Below the pieces are notes generated by a model. The model did no database searches, was not told where the DNA came from, and saw only the letters and a list, made by a program, of their open reading frames with translations. DNA of 55,724 nucleotides from Clostridiales bacterium (GTDB lineage: Bacteria; Bacillota; Clostridia; Lachnospirales; Lachnospiraceae): contig JAGZHZ010000017.1 of the NCBI GenBank assembly GCA_018366495.1, positions 1 through 55,724 on the forward strand, in the 5' to 3' direction. This document shows, piece by piece, positions 26,202 to 34,889 of the stretch; the stretch's first letter is position 1; every line of letters begins with the position of its first letter. Both the position numbers and the translations under genes were made by a program.

Positions 26202-27248
26202 TTACTTTATTGAAGATATAGAGATATTTTCCTTAAGTCCGTCGCTGTAATGCAGCTCGCCGTCGTCTGTCACAAAGAGAGCATAGATTCCAGGAAGGCT
26301 GTCAATCAGTTCCATCCCTTTTTCAAGTCCAAGTGCAAAACAGGAGGTACTCAGCCCATCTCCATCGACAGAGAAATCTGAAAAAATAGTGACAGAGGTG
26401 AGATGATTTTCATACGGATATCCCGTTTCTGGATTCAGAATATGGTGATAAAATTTGCCGTTCTCTTCAAAATTCCGCTCATAAGTGCCGGAGGAGACGA
26501 CAGACTGGTCTGTCAAACTGACAGAAGCAAGCGTCTCATTGCGCTCGGCAAACGGTTTCTGAATGCCGATGGTAAACGGTGTTTTGTCAGGCTTAGAACC
26601 AACACATAATACGTTTCCGCCGAGATTTATGATGGCGCTTTCCACTCCGTTTGAGAGCAGATACTGCTTCAGACCGTCTGCGATATATCCTTTTGCGATT
26701 CCACCCAGATCAATCTCCATTCCTTCTTTCAGAAAACGAATGCGGTTTCCCTGGAGATCTATATTTTCCCAGCCTACGTGCTGAAGCGCTTTTTGGAGTT
26801 TTTCATCTTCCGGCACATGAGGATTTTCAGAAGAAAAATCCCAGAGAGAGGACACGGGGGCGATCGTGATATCGAAAGCGCCGCCAGAGAGACGGCAGTA
26901 TTCCAATCCTTTTTGGATCAGATCGGCTGTCGGGTCAGACAAGAGATAATAATCGCCGTCTTTCTCAAGCAGCCCGTGATTTAACTTATAAATTTCACTT
27001 GTCTCTTTCGTGCGGCTGAATAAATTCTCATATTCCTCACACAAATCCATACAGCCATCGAGCAGGGACGTATCGGAAGAATCATAGATAGTGACGGTAA
27101 TCACCGTGTCAAAATGAAACTCAGTGACATGAATCGGCGCGCTGGAAGAGGTACTCTGTCTGGAAGACTGCATGAAAAAGAATGCAGCGATAGTCGCCGC
27201 ACAGAGCAGCAGAATACCGGGCAGCCTGTGATTTTGATTTTTTTTCAT
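26202..27248 (-). CDS. apbE: FAD:protein FMN transferase (ApbE)
   Basis: 348-aa membrane-anchored enzyme (one N-terminal helix at about 9-26) that attaches FMN to Ser/Thr of extracytoplasmic flavoproteins such as Rnf/Nqr subunits, using FAD. Family blocks: HFDTVITVTIYD, SGGAFDITIAPVSSLWDF, IDLGGIAKGYIADGL, INLGGNVLCVG, HHILNPETGYPYENHLTSVT and DGDGLSTSCFALG with the Mg2+-binding acid. No flavinylation target is encoded nearby. The gene is first in the transporter/fmdE operon behind a near-consensus promoter. Confidence 0.93.
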   Translation of the reverse strand: MKKNQNHRLPGILLLCAATIAAFFFMQSSRQSTSSSAPIHVTEFHFDTVITVTIYDSSDTSLLDGCMDLCEEYENLFSRTKETSEIYKLNHGLLEKDGDYYLLSDPTADLIQKGLEYCRLSGGAFDITIAPVSSLWDFSSENPHVPEDEKLQKALQHVGWENIDLQGNRIRFLKEGMEIDLGGIAKGYIADGLKQYLLSNGVESAIINLGGNVLCVGSKPDKTPFTIGIQKPFAERNETLASVSLTDQSVVSSGTYERNFEENGKFYHHILNPETGYPYENHLTSVTIFSDFSVDGDGLSTSCFALGLEKGMELIDSLPGIYALFVTDDGELHYSDGLKENISISSIK

Positions 27249-27282
27249 AAATAAACCCCTTTCGTTTGTTATAGGCGGAAAA

Positions 27283-27302
27283 CCACTGCCTTTAGGCAGC
27301 GG
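27283..27302 (+). repeat. CTTTAG-apex palindrome upstream of apbE
   Basis: CCACTGCC, TTTA, GGCAGCGG: 8-bp stem with one mismatch on this strand. Lies in the apbE leader and belongs to the dispersed hairpin set described in the findings. Confidence 0.65.
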
Positions 27303-27372
27303 GAGGAGCCTTATAAATTTTTTGAATCATATTTCTTATTTCATAACGAAAGTCATGAGCGTTTCAATCTTA

Positions 27373-27401
27373 TTTATAAACAAAAAATAAAAACATGTCA
27401 A
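27373..27401 (-). promoter_or_regulatory. Predicted strong promoter of the apbE operon
   Basis: Minus strand: perfect TTGACA (27401-27396), 17-base spacer, TATAAA (27378-27373). Leader of about 120 bases carries the palindrome above. Confidence 0.7.
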
Positions 27402-27466
27402 TGGCGTTTGATTGCGTCGGAAAGGAATGTGTGTTAAAATTTAAGAAAGAAAATGGAGGAATGAAT

Positions 27467-28123
27467 ATGAGTAAGGAACCGATTGACTTTAGCTTAGAAG
27501 AATTATTAGTCCTGGCGGAAGGCGAGCAGAGAAATGTTCAGTACGCAGTAGGATTTTATTATGAAAATGGAGTAAAGACACAGGTGGATCTGGAGAAAGC
27601 TGCGCAGTGGTATAAAAAAGCGGCAGACCAGGGGCATGAAGAGGCACAGCTGCATCTGGGACTGCTGTATGCACAGGGCAAGGGCGTGGAACAAGATTAC
27701 CAAAAGGCGGTCAGCTGGTTGAGACGCGCGGCAAATCAGGGAAATGCTAATGCACAGTACAACATGGGACGATGCTATGAAGAAGGTCTGGGTGTCAGTA
27801 AAGATGAGTCAAAAGCGTTTTCCTGGTTTTTAAAGGCGGCAAAACAGAATGAATACCGCGCAATATGCTGTGTTGGACTTTATTATATGTCAGGAATCTG
27901 TGTGGAGAAAGATGAGAAAAAGGCATTTTCTTATTTTGAAAAAGCGGCAAATGCAGAGATACCGATTGCGCAGTACAATCTTGCAGTTATGTATCAGTAT
28001 GGCTCCGGTGTGGAAAAAGATACGGCAAAGAGCAGAATGTGGATGGCAAAAGCAGCCCAGCACGGATTTCCGCTTGCAATAGAGATGATGAAACACGATA
28101 TTGAGGCCCAGCCGGAAGCCTGA
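27467..28123 (+). CDS. Sel1-like repeat protein
   Basis: 218-aa protein made almost entirely of about five Sel1-type tetratricopeptide-like repeats, e.g. AAQWYKKAADQGHEEAQLHLG and AVSWLRRAANQGNANAQYNMG. No signal peptide, so cytosolic. Such proteins act as adaptors; the partner is unknown. Start chosen at 27467 seven bases after GGAGG. It is divergent from the apbE operon; TTGCGT-17-TAAAAT upstream is a possible promoter. Confidence 0.88.
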   Translation: MSKEPIDFSLEELLVLAEGEQRNVQYAVGFYYENGVKTQVDLEKAAQWYKKAADQGHEEAQLHLGLLYAQGKGVEQDYQKAVSWLRRAANQGNANAQYNMGRCYEEGLGVSKDESKAFSWFLKAAKQNEYRAICCVGLYYMSGICVEKDEKKAFSYFEKAANAEIPIAQYNLAVMYQYGSGVEKDTAKSRMWMAKAAQHGFPLAIEMMKHDIEAQPEA

Positions 28124-28159
28124 AAAGGAAAGACAGGATAAGATATAAGAGAATTAATC

Positions 28160-28185
28160 AGCGGGAGAAAGGAATACTCCCGCTG
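28160..28185. terminator. Hairpin between Sel1 protein gene and MATE gene
   Basis: CAGCGGGAG (28160-28168) and CTCCCGCTG (28177-28185) form a 9-bp GC-rich stem, but no T-run follows on either strand, so an intrinsic terminator role is uncertain. Confidence 0.5.
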
Positions 28186-28290
28186 AAACTATTGAAAAAA
28201 GAAAATCAGATCCGGATTCGGAAGCTTTTGTCAATCAACGATCACCTATGACAGTGAGATTTTGTGTCTATCTGAATTTTATGAAAAAAT

Positions 28291-29664
28291 TTACAGAGGA
28301 CTGTTTTTTTCAGACATCGTTTTCAGTTCACGGATGACAGAAAGATTCAAAGGAATTGACAACGCAAAAGCTGCGAGGTCAGCCACTGGCTGCGCAAGCT
28401 GGATACCGGTCAGATTCAGAAAAAGCGGCAGCAGAAAGATAGCAGGAAAGAAAAAGATACCTTGGCGGGCAGAGGCAAGCACGCTTGCCGGAACCGTCTT
28501 TCCGATTGTCTGAAACAACATATTATTCAGTGTAATCCATCCGAGAAGAGGAAAAGTCAGACACTGCATCCGAAGCGCAGTCGTTCCGATCTGAATTACT
28601 TCGGCATCTCCTTTGCGGAAAATCCCGATCAGCTGCGGGGACAGAGCAAAGCCAACGACAGCGGCGATCAGGGAAAAGACAGAAGATACTCTGACACAGA
28701 ACCAGAATGCTTCTCGGACACGATCATACCGTCTGGCGCCGTAATTGAATCCGCAGACTGGCTGGAATCCCTGACCGAATCCAATGAGAGCAGAGGAAGC
28801 AAAGAACGTAATCCGCATCACAATTGACATGGCTGCGATTGCGGCATCTCCGTATGGATTGGCGGCAAGATTTAATGCAATTGTGGCCACACTTCCCAAT
28901 CCTTGGCGGAATAGAGAAGGAAGACCGCCCTTTGCAATCTCAGAAAAACATTTTGGAATGCAGCGGATGTTTTTCAGGCGGATTGGGATGCACCCGGCAA
29001 AATGACTGCCGAGCAGGAGCAGCACAAAACTGACAAACTGGCTGATGACAGTTGCAAGAGCAGCGCCTGAGATTCCCATATCAAATACAAAGATGAAAAG
29101 AGGGTCTAAAATGATATTCAGTACAGCGCCGCTTGTGATTCCGATCATTGCATAAAAAGCGCTGCCTTGAAAGCGAAGCTGGTTATTCAGGACAAGCTGC
29201 GCCGTCATGTACGGAGCGCCCAGTAAAATAATACCGAGATAATCTTCCGTGTAGGGAAGAATCGTATCGGTCGAACCAAGTGCGAGGGCGAGCGGTTTTA
29301 AAAATAAAAGACCAAAGACTGCGATGAGCAGACCGCAGAAAAGCGCTGAGAAAAATCCGGCAGATGCAAGCTGTTCTGCTGAGTCATGTTCCTTTGCACC
29401 GAGCTTTCGGGATATGGAATTTCCGGAGCCGTGTCCGAAAAAGAAGCCGAGGGCCTGTATGATGGACATAAGTGGAAAAACAACTCCAACGGCAGCCGTC
29501 GCACTCGTACCGATTTTACCGACAAAAAAAGTATCAGCCATGTTGTAGAATGAAGTGATCAACATACTGATAATCGTGGGGACTGCCAGTTTTCCAATCA
29601 GACCTGGCAGAGGAGCTTCAAGCATCCTTTGAAATTTTTCATCTTGAGATAAGATTTTTTTCAC
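28291..29664 (-). CDS. MATE family efflux transporter
   Basis: 457-aa, twelve-helix MATE (NorM/DinF-like) antiporter. PTIISMLITSFYNMADTFFVG at residues 29-49 and the second-half block QGFQPVCGFNYGARRYDRVREA are diagnostic. It would expel drugs or metabolites against Na+ or H+. Single gene with ordinary length; no regulator alongside. Confidence 0.92.
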   Translation of the reverse strand: MKKILSQDEKFQRMLEAPLPGLIGKLAVPTIISMLITSFYNMADTFFVGKIGTSATAAVGVVFPLMSIIQALGFFFGHGSGNSISRKLGAKEHDSAEQLASAGFFSALFCGLLIAVFGLLFLKPLALALGSTDTILPYTEDYLGIILLGAPYMTAQLVLNNQLRFQGSAFYAMIGITSGAVLNIILDPLFIFVFDMGISGAALATVISQFVSFVLLLLGSHFAGCIPIRLKNIRCIPKCFSEIAKGGLPSLFRQGLGSVATIALNLAANPYGDAAIAAMSIVMRITFFASSALIGFGQGFQPVCGFNYGARRYDRVREAFWFCVRVSSVFSLIAAVVGFALSPQLIGIFRKGDAEVIQIGTTALRMQCLTFPLLGWITLNNMLFQTIGKTVPASVLASARQGIFFFPAIFLLPLFLNLTGIQLAQPVADLAAFALSIPLNLSVIRELKTMSEKNSPL

Positions 29665-29833
29665 AAATACAGCACATCCTTTCTATCCCAAAACGCTCTT
29701 TCATCTGCCAAGATTTGGATCTTAGCGGGACTGGAGCGCATGATCTGAATATAATATACCATGGATAGAAAAGAAGAAAAAGAGGCAGATGAAATAAAAT
29801 GGTATGTATTTTTTTAAGAAAAGGGGTAAAAAA

Positions 29834-30337
29834 ATGAGAGAACATCTGACAGAAAAGGACGTAAAAAAAATTGAGGAGGAAATTGAGTACAGAAAACTTG
29901 TTGTACGAAAAGAAGCGATTGAGGCAGTAAAAGAGGCAAGGGCGCAGGGCGATCTGAGCGAAAATTTTGAGTATTATGCAGCAAAGAAAGATAAGAATAA
30001 GAATGAGAGCCGTATCCGCTATCTGGAACGTATGATCAAAAATGCAGAGATTGTATCAGAGGAATCGAGAGAAGACGAAGTAGGACTGAATGATACGGTA
30101 AAAATTTATGTGGAAGAAGATGATGTGGAGGAGACATACCGTCTGGTGACTTCAATCCGCGGAAATTCCCTGAAAGGATATATCAGTATTGAATCACCAT
30201 TAGGAAGTGCCCTGAGAGGTCATCATGTGGGAGATAAAGTGATGGTAAAAGTCAATGACAGCTACAGTTACGAGGTGGAAATCCGTTCCATCGAGAAGAC
30301 TGGAGATGATGGAACGGATCAGATCAGAAGCTTTTAA
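29834..30337 (+). CDS. GreA/GreB family transcription elongation factor
   Basis: 167 aa. An N-terminal coiled coil (about 1-75) carries the family block ARAQGDLSENFEYYAAK, whose acidic tip (D, E) reaches into the RNA polymerase secondary channel and stimulates cleavage of backtracked RNA. A C-terminal FKBP-like domain follows (SPLGSALRGHHVGDKVMVKVNDSYSYEVEI). It has the usual Gre length, but is probably an extra copy, since it stands alone instead of beside lysS or dus. GGGG precedes ATG at 29834. Confidence 0.88.
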   Translation: MREHLTEKDVKKIEEEIEYRKLVVRKEAIEAVKEARAQGDLSENFEYYAAKKDKNKNESRIRYLERMIKNAEIVSEESREDEVGLNDTVKIYVEEDDVEETYRLVTSIRGNSLKGYISIESPLGSALRGHHVGDKVMVKVNDSYSYEVEIRSIEKTGDDGTDQIRSF

Positions 30338-30345
30338 AGTTACTT

Positions 30346-30385
30346 CGTGAAAATCCCATTCGCTTTAGCTGATGGGATTTTCACG
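30346..30385 (+). terminator. 14-bp hairpin with CTTTAG apex, overlapping the mocR stop codon
   Basis: CGTGAAAATCCCAT (30346-30359) pairs perfectly with ATGGGATTTTCACG (30372-30385); the loop is TCGCTTTAGCTG. It lies directly after the Gre gene and covers the last seven codons and stop of the convergent MocR gene. Member of the dispersed hairpin set; probably also a terminator. Confidence 0.7.
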
Positions 30386-31723
30386 TGATTGGCAGTTCAA
30401 AGACGGAGCAGATAACTCTTTCCAGATTTCAGCCAGAAAGAGACAACCAGGCAGAAACTTCTGGGATGGCATTGTCGAACAGGAGAGCAGCAGATCAAGA
30501 AATCCAGATTCTTCACGGAGGAGTTCAACAAGGACTCCTCTTTTTTTACAGTATGATAAAAACTGTTCTCCTGACATACTGCACGGGAGTCGAAGGGCAA
30601 GACTGGTGCCGCCTGAACCGACACGAATAGCGGCGTCTTGGCCGAATGCGTGGCGGACAGCGCAGAGCAGATCCTTTAACTTTGCAGCATACAAACGCTT
30701 TAATTTCCTGGACTGAGCGGCAAGATGACCGTCCCGTATAAACTGGCACAGAGCGATCTGTTCTGCCTTGGATGCTGTCTGGTTGTAGTGATTGGCTTTC
30801 GGATGGTACTTTTTAGAAAGTTCAGGAGGAAGGACCATAAAACTGATGCGGATAGAAGGCAGCAGAAGACGAGAAAAAGATCCGATATAGACGACGCCAT
30901 GACCACCTGAGAGACTCTGGAGGGAAGGAGTAGGTCTTTGAAGGTACACAAACTCATTTTCAAAATCATCTTCCAGAATGATACTTCCCCGATCGGCAGC
31001 GTGACGCACCAGCTCAAGACGTCGGGAAACGGGCATGATATCGCCCCATTTTGTCATATGTGCCGGAGAAACATAGATGATATCACAGTTCTTATCACGG
31101 CAGTGCACATCGAATCCATAATCTTCAAAGACAGAGATACCCTGCACAAAAGAGGAATTAGGAAAAGAGACACTTTTTCTGTCTTTCAGAAGAGGACATA
31201 AAATATTTAAAAGACTCTGAGTTCCGGCGCCAACCACGATATCATCGGGACTGCAGATGATATTTCTATGTGTCTGAACATAGGAAGCAAGCGCCTCACG
31301 GAAATCTTTTTCTCCCTGTGGTTCTCCATAGCTTAAGAGGCGTTCATCCTGGCGCAGAGCGCTTTTTATATAGCGGCGCCAGATATCAAAGCGAAAACTT
31401 TCACGGTCAACGCCGGAAGAGGCAAAGTTGTAGATAACTGGAAAAGAAGACACGGGTCTGCTCTCCTGAAGGGAAGGCTGGTGTGCAGAAAGTTCTGTCA
31501 CATAATAGCCGCTTTGCGGGCGTGCGATAATATATCCGTCAGCGGCGAGCTGGAGATATGCAGATTCTACAGTAGTACGGCTGATTTCCAGCTCTCTGGC
31601 ACAGCGTCTGAGAGAAGGCATTTTTGTGCCGGAAGCTAATCGTCCTGATAGGATCAGATCTTTATAATATTGATAGACTTGGATGTACAGACGTCCTGAT
31701 GTCTGTTGTAATTCAAGCTGCAT
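30365..31723 (-). CDS. MocR/PdxR-type GntR regulator with Arg at the PLP-lysine position
   Basis: 452 aa: GntR winged helix (SLRRCARELEISRTTVESAYLQLAADGYI, residues 37-65) followed by an aminotransferase-like domain. In this family a lysine in the motif FSKxLxP binds PLP. Here the motif is SFSRLLLPSIRI with R285, so covalent PLP binding is not expected. EDDFENEF (251-258) corresponds to the cofactor-contact block EDDYDSEF. Start chosen at 31723 behind AAAGGAG. The target gene is unknown; no pdxST lies nearby. Confidence 0.87.
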   Translation of the reverse strand: MQLELQQTSGRLYIQVYQYYKDLILSGRLASGTKMPSLRRCARELEISRTTVESAYLQLAADGYIIARPQSGYYVTELSAHQPSLQESRPVSSFPVIYNFASSGVDRESFRFDIWRRYIKSALRQDERLLSYGEPQGEKDFREALASYVQTHRNIICSPDDIVVGAGTQSLLNILCPLLKDRKSVSFPNSSFVQGISVFEDYGFDVHCRDKNCDIIYVSPAHMTKWGDIMPVSRRLELVRHAADRGSIILEDDFENEFVYLQRPTPSLQSLSGGHGVVYIGSFSRLLLPSIRISFMVLPPELSKKYHPKANHYNQTASKAEQIALCQFIRDGHLAAQSRKLKRLYAAKLKDLLCAVRHAFGQDAAIRVGSGGTSLALRLPCSMSGEQFLSYCKKRGVLVELLREESGFLDLLLSCSTMPSQKFLPGCLFLAEIWKELSAPSLNCQSRENPIS

Positions 31724-31874
31724 GGGAAGACTCCTTTCTGGTCTGCACAAGGCGGATCACATCTGAAAAATTATGATATAAAAAATTGTTTTTTTATATT
31801 TTAGAGAAAAAAAAGAAAAAAAGCAACACAGTAACCATTTCTGGGAAAAACAGAAGAAATTTCAGGAATAGACA

Positions 31875-31903
31875 TTGCTATTTTTGAGATGACATGATAA
31901 AAT
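31875..31903 (+). promoter_or_regulatory. Predicted promoter of the lysine riboswitch transcript
   Basis: TTGCTA (31875-31880), 17-base spacer, extended -10 TGATAAAAT (core TAAAAT 31898-31903). A second possible -10, TATAAT, is at 31910-31915. The gap 31724-31946 otherwise shows only A-rich sequence. Confidence 0.4.
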
Positions 31904-31946
31904 CAACCATATAATTGTCGGTTCAAAAAAGATGGACTGGATACAA

Positions 31947-32108
31947 AATGGTAGAGGAGCAGGATTCATCAGTAAGATGACATACAATGGCAGGGCAGCC
32001 GTGTTATCTGAAAGGGGAGACTGCCGAAGGATATCAAAGGCCAGATTTGATATTCTGGGGCGATGCAGAATATGCGGCGCACTGTCACAGATGTGGAGCG
32101 CTATCATT
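31947..32108 (+). ncRNA. Lysine riboswitch (L-box)
   Basis: The L-box core is recognisable: AGAGGAGC then AGTA on the 5' side, CTGAAAGGGGAGACTGCCGA in the middle, and TGTCACAGATGTGGAGCGC near the 3' end. Helix P1 forms between AATGGTAG (31947-31954) and CTATCATT (32101-32108). A terminator follows 38 bases later, so lysine binding should stop transcription into the downstream carrier gene. Confidence 0.92.
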
Positions 32109-32146
32109 GGTTAGGAAGAATATACAAAGAGATGAGACACCGCTTA

Positions 32147-32192
32147 GCCATGAACGTTCTCGGGAAGGAGTATCTGTTCATGGCATTTTTTT
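32147..32192 (+). terminator. Riboswitch-controlled intrinsic terminator
   Basis: GCCATGAAC (32147-32155) pairs with GTTCATGGC (32176-32184), followed by A and seven T. Expression platform of the L-box. Confidence 0.9.
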
Positions 32193-32277
32193 ATCAAAAA
32201 ACAGAAGATAAAGAAATCAGCTTAAAAGGGAGATGCTGAATTAAAGAAGAAACCGATAAGGAAAGAGAGGTAAATTT

Positions 32278-33915
32278 ATGCGTACAGAAACGAAACGCAG
32301 GCTGCTTTCATCCGCAATTCTGACGATTGTGCTGGTAGTGGGACTTTCTATGATCGTCTTTGCAGGAGGAGATGAGACAGAGGCAGCCAAGCCAGAGATG
32401 TATGCGACATTCTGGGCACTTGTTCCCCCAATTGTAGCAATCGGACTGGCTTTGATCACAAAGGAAGTGTACAGTTCCCTGTTTGTTGGAATTTTAGTAG
32501 GCGCCATGTTTTATTCCGGCTTTTCATTTGAGGGAACAATGCTCCATATTTTTCAGGGAGGACTGATCGCACAGCTCTCGGATGAATATAATGTGGGTAT
32601 CCTGATTTTTCTTGTCATTTTAGGAGCGATGGTCTGTCTGATGAACAAAGCCGGAGGGTCGGCAGCATTTGGACAGTGGGCAGGAAAACATATCAAGACG
32701 CGTGTGGGGGCACAGCTTGCCACAATCGCACTGGGAGTCTTGATTTTTATTGACGATTATTTTAACTGTCTGACTGTTGGAAGCGTGATGCGTCCTGTGA
32801 CAGATAAACATAAAGTATCGCGTGCCAAACTGGCATATTTAATTGATGCCACTGCAGCTCCGGTCTGCATTATTGCGCCGATTTCTTCCTGGGCTGCGGC
32901 CGTGACAGGATTTGTAGAAGGAGAAGACGGATTTTCTTTATTTCTCCGTGCAATCCCGTACAATTTTTACGCACTTCTGACAATTTTGATGATGATTTTA
33001 ATTTCTGTGATGAAAGTGGATTTCGGACCGATGGCCGTCCATGAGAGAAATGCAAAAAAAGGCGATTTATTTACAACGTCGAACCGCCCTTATGCGGATG
33101 CAGAAAAAAATGAAAATGTGATCGCACCGAAAGGAAAAGTAATCGATCTTCTGATTCCGATTTTATCTCTGATTGTGTGCTGCGTCATCGGAATGTTGTA
33201 TACAGGCGGATTTTTCAGCGGTGTGGATTTTGTAACTGCATTTTCACAGAGCGATGCCTCACTGGGGCTGTGCATGGGAAGCTTTTTTGGTCTGGTTATC
33301 ACTGTAGTTTTATATGTAGTGCGCCATGTAATGTCCTTTAATGAATGTATGGGCTGCATCCCGCAGGGATTTAAAGCAATGGTTCCGGCAATTTTAATTT
33401 TAACATTTGCCTGGACATTAAAAGGGATGACAGACAGCCTTGGAGCAGCCGAATTTGTTGCAGAAGTAGTAAAGAACAGTGCAAAAGGAATGATGAATCT
33501 GCTTCCGGCAGTGATTTTCTTAGTGGGCTGTGCCCTTGCATTTGCAACGGGAACATCATGGGGAACATTCGGTATTTTGATTCCGATTGTAGTTGAAGCA
33601 TTCCAGAATACGAATCCGACTCTGATGACAATTTCCATCTCTGCGTGTATGGCAGGAGCTGTGTGCGGAGACCACTGTTCACCGATCTCGGATACGACGA
33701 TCATGGCGTCAGCAGGCGCACAGAGTGATCATGTCAACCATGTGTCAACTCAGCTTCCGTATGCGCTTTCTATCGCAGTGATTTCGTGTATTACTTATAT
33801 TATTGCAGGATTTACACAGTCCGCCTGGATTTCACTTCCAGCGGGAATTGTGATGACAGTTGTATTTTTGATTTTTATGAAAATGAAAATGCCAAAAGAA
33901 GATACGAACATTTAA
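32278..33915 (+). CDS. NhaC-family Na+/H+ antiporter-like carrier under lysine control, probable lysine importer
   Basis: 545-aa polytopic protein of the NhaC family, with about a dozen helices. Family blocks include FIDDYFNCLTVGSVMRPVTDKHKVSRAKLAYLIDATAAPVC (in parts near residue 160) and CGDHCSPISDTTIMASAGA near 463. Although annotated by family as Na+/H+ antiporters, members behind L-box riboswitches are thought to move lysine. Repression by lysine would fit uptake. It is a single gene with its own terminator. GAGAGG precedes ATG. Confidence 0.9.
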   Translation: MRTETKRRLLSSAILTIVLVVGLSMIVFAGGDETEAAKPEMYATFWALVPPIVAIGLALITKEVYSSLFVGILVGAMFYSGFSFEGTMLHIFQGGLIAQLSDEYNVGILIFLVILGAMVCLMNKAGGSAAFGQWAGKHIKTRVGAQLATIALGVLIFIDDYFNCLTVGSVMRPVTDKHKVSRAKLAYLIDATAAPVCIIAPISSWAAAVTGFVEGEDGFSLFLRAIPYNFYALLTILMMILISVMKVDFGPMAVHERNAKKGDLFTTSNRPYADAEKNENVIAPKGKVIDLLIPILSLIVCCVIGMLYTGGFFSGVDFVTAFSQSDASLGLCMGSFFGLVITVVLYVVRHVMSFNECMGCIPQGFKAMVPAILILTFAWTLKGMTDSLGAAEFVAEVVKNSAKGMMNLLPAVIFLVGCALAFATGTSWGTFGILIPIVVEAFQNTNPTLMTISISACMAGAVCGDHCSPISDTTIMASAGAQSDHVNHVSTQLPYALSIAVISCITYIIAGFTQSAWISLPAGIVMTVVFLIFMKMKMPKEDTNI

Positions 33916-33917
33916 AA

Positions 33918-33988
33918 AAGCTGCTGTATCATGAGAGAAAGCACTGGATTACGGTGCTGCAGTCATGGTGCGGCGGCTTTACTTTTTG
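33918..33988 (+). terminator. Multi-stem terminator after the NhaC-family gene
   Basis: Nested arms GCTGC/GCGGC, CATGA/TCATG and AGCAC/GTGCT, then CTTTACTTTTT. The rest of the gap to 34180 is A/T-rich, with a TATTATAAT stretch at about 34052-34062. Confidence 0.65.
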
Positions 33989-34180
33989 GAAATAAAAGTT
34001 CACAAAATATTAAAAAAAATTCAAGAAGATTTTCTTATCTTTTTGGGACATACTATATTATAATAAAAAAATAACAAAGATAAAAAACTGTTTTTTAGGC
34101 AGGATATATCGCTGTGCTATGCAAAATGAAAAACAGGAAGGGAAGTATACGGGTTCGACAAAGATAGGAGGGAACTTTTT

Positions 34181-34735
34181 ATGGAAAAGAAAATGAAAAA
34201 GACGCGAAGGGGAGCAATCGTATTTGCAGCGTGTCTTATAGCCGGAGTTGCTTTTTGCGTGAGTGCGGAACCTTTGAAAGAAAAAGACAGCAGCATATCA
34301 AAGAAAAAGGCTGTTGAAATTGCTTTAACTCATGCCGGACTGAAAGAAGAAGAGATTACAAAACTTCAGACAGAACGCGATCAGAAAGAGGGCAGAGATA
34401 TCTATGAAATTACATTTCAGACAGAGGAACGAGAGTATGAATACGATATCTGCACACAGGACGGAGTGATTTCAAAGATGCAGTTTGAAGTAAAAGAAGG
34501 ACAGAACAGTCAGGATAAAAATGCTGCAAAGCTTACAGAAGAGGAAGCGAAGAAGATTGCACTGAAGATGGTGGAAGGTGCCGAGGAAGAAGACATCCGT
34601 ATTGAGAAAGATGAAGACGACGGGGTCTCTGTATATGATGGAAAAATTATATATGAAGATATAAAATATGAATTTGAGATGGATGCAGTATCGGGTGAAT
34701 TATTGAATTGGGAACAGGAATCCGTACTGAATTGA
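34181..34735 (+). CDS. Secreted or membrane-anchored PepSY-domain protein
   Basis: 184 aa. N-terminal signal/anchor segment (about 11-29, ending CVSAEP), then two PepSY domains: ISKKKAVEIALTHAGL (about 39-105) and LTEEEAKKIALKMVEG (about 118-180), each closing with the xxYEYxI/KYEFEMD strand. PepSY domains are thought to inhibit proteases or bind at the cell surface. Strongly acidic mature part. GGAGGG precedes ATG. No linked protease gene. Confidence 0.88.
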   Translation: MEKKMKKTRRGAIVFAACLIAGVAFCVSAEPLKEKDSSISKKKAVEIALTHAGLKEEEITKLQTERDQKEGRDIYEITFQTEEREYEYDICTQDGVISKMQFEVKEGQNSQDKNAAKLTEEEAKKIALKMVEGAEEEDIRIEKDEDDGVSVYDGKIIYEDIKYEFEMDAVSGELLNWEQESVLN

Positions 34736-34741
34736 TGTAAA

Positions 34742-34800
34742 AAATTTCAGAGGTTTCAGACAGGAATTTTTCCTGCATGGAACCTCTGAATTTATTTTTT
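34742..34800 (+). terminator. Terminator after PepSY gene
   Basis: CAGAGGTT pairs with AACCTCTG and is extended by AAATT/AATTT; an inner AGGAA/TTCCT stem is present. Ends in ATTTTTT. Confidence 0.85.
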
Positions 34801-34857
34801 CTTTAAAAACCGTTGTCTCTCATACAAAACAGAATCAGGATTTTCAAGTTTATCATA

Positions 34858-34889
34858 TTTCAGCCAGAAAACCCATGATGGGTAGTTCA
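34858..34889 (-). repeat. Dispersed palindromic repeat, family B, copy 2
   Basis: Minus strand: TGAACTACCCAT, CA, TGGGTTTTCTGGCTGAAA. All 30 bases of the two blocks match copy 1 at 5938-5980. ACCCATCATGGGT is a near-perfect palindrome. It lies just downstream of the minus-strand gene 34918-35292. Confidence 0.7.

Noticed and set aside
33090..33704. 204-codon minus-strand ORF opposite the NhaC-family gene
   Set aside because: Antisense shadow; no start signal and no family resemblance.
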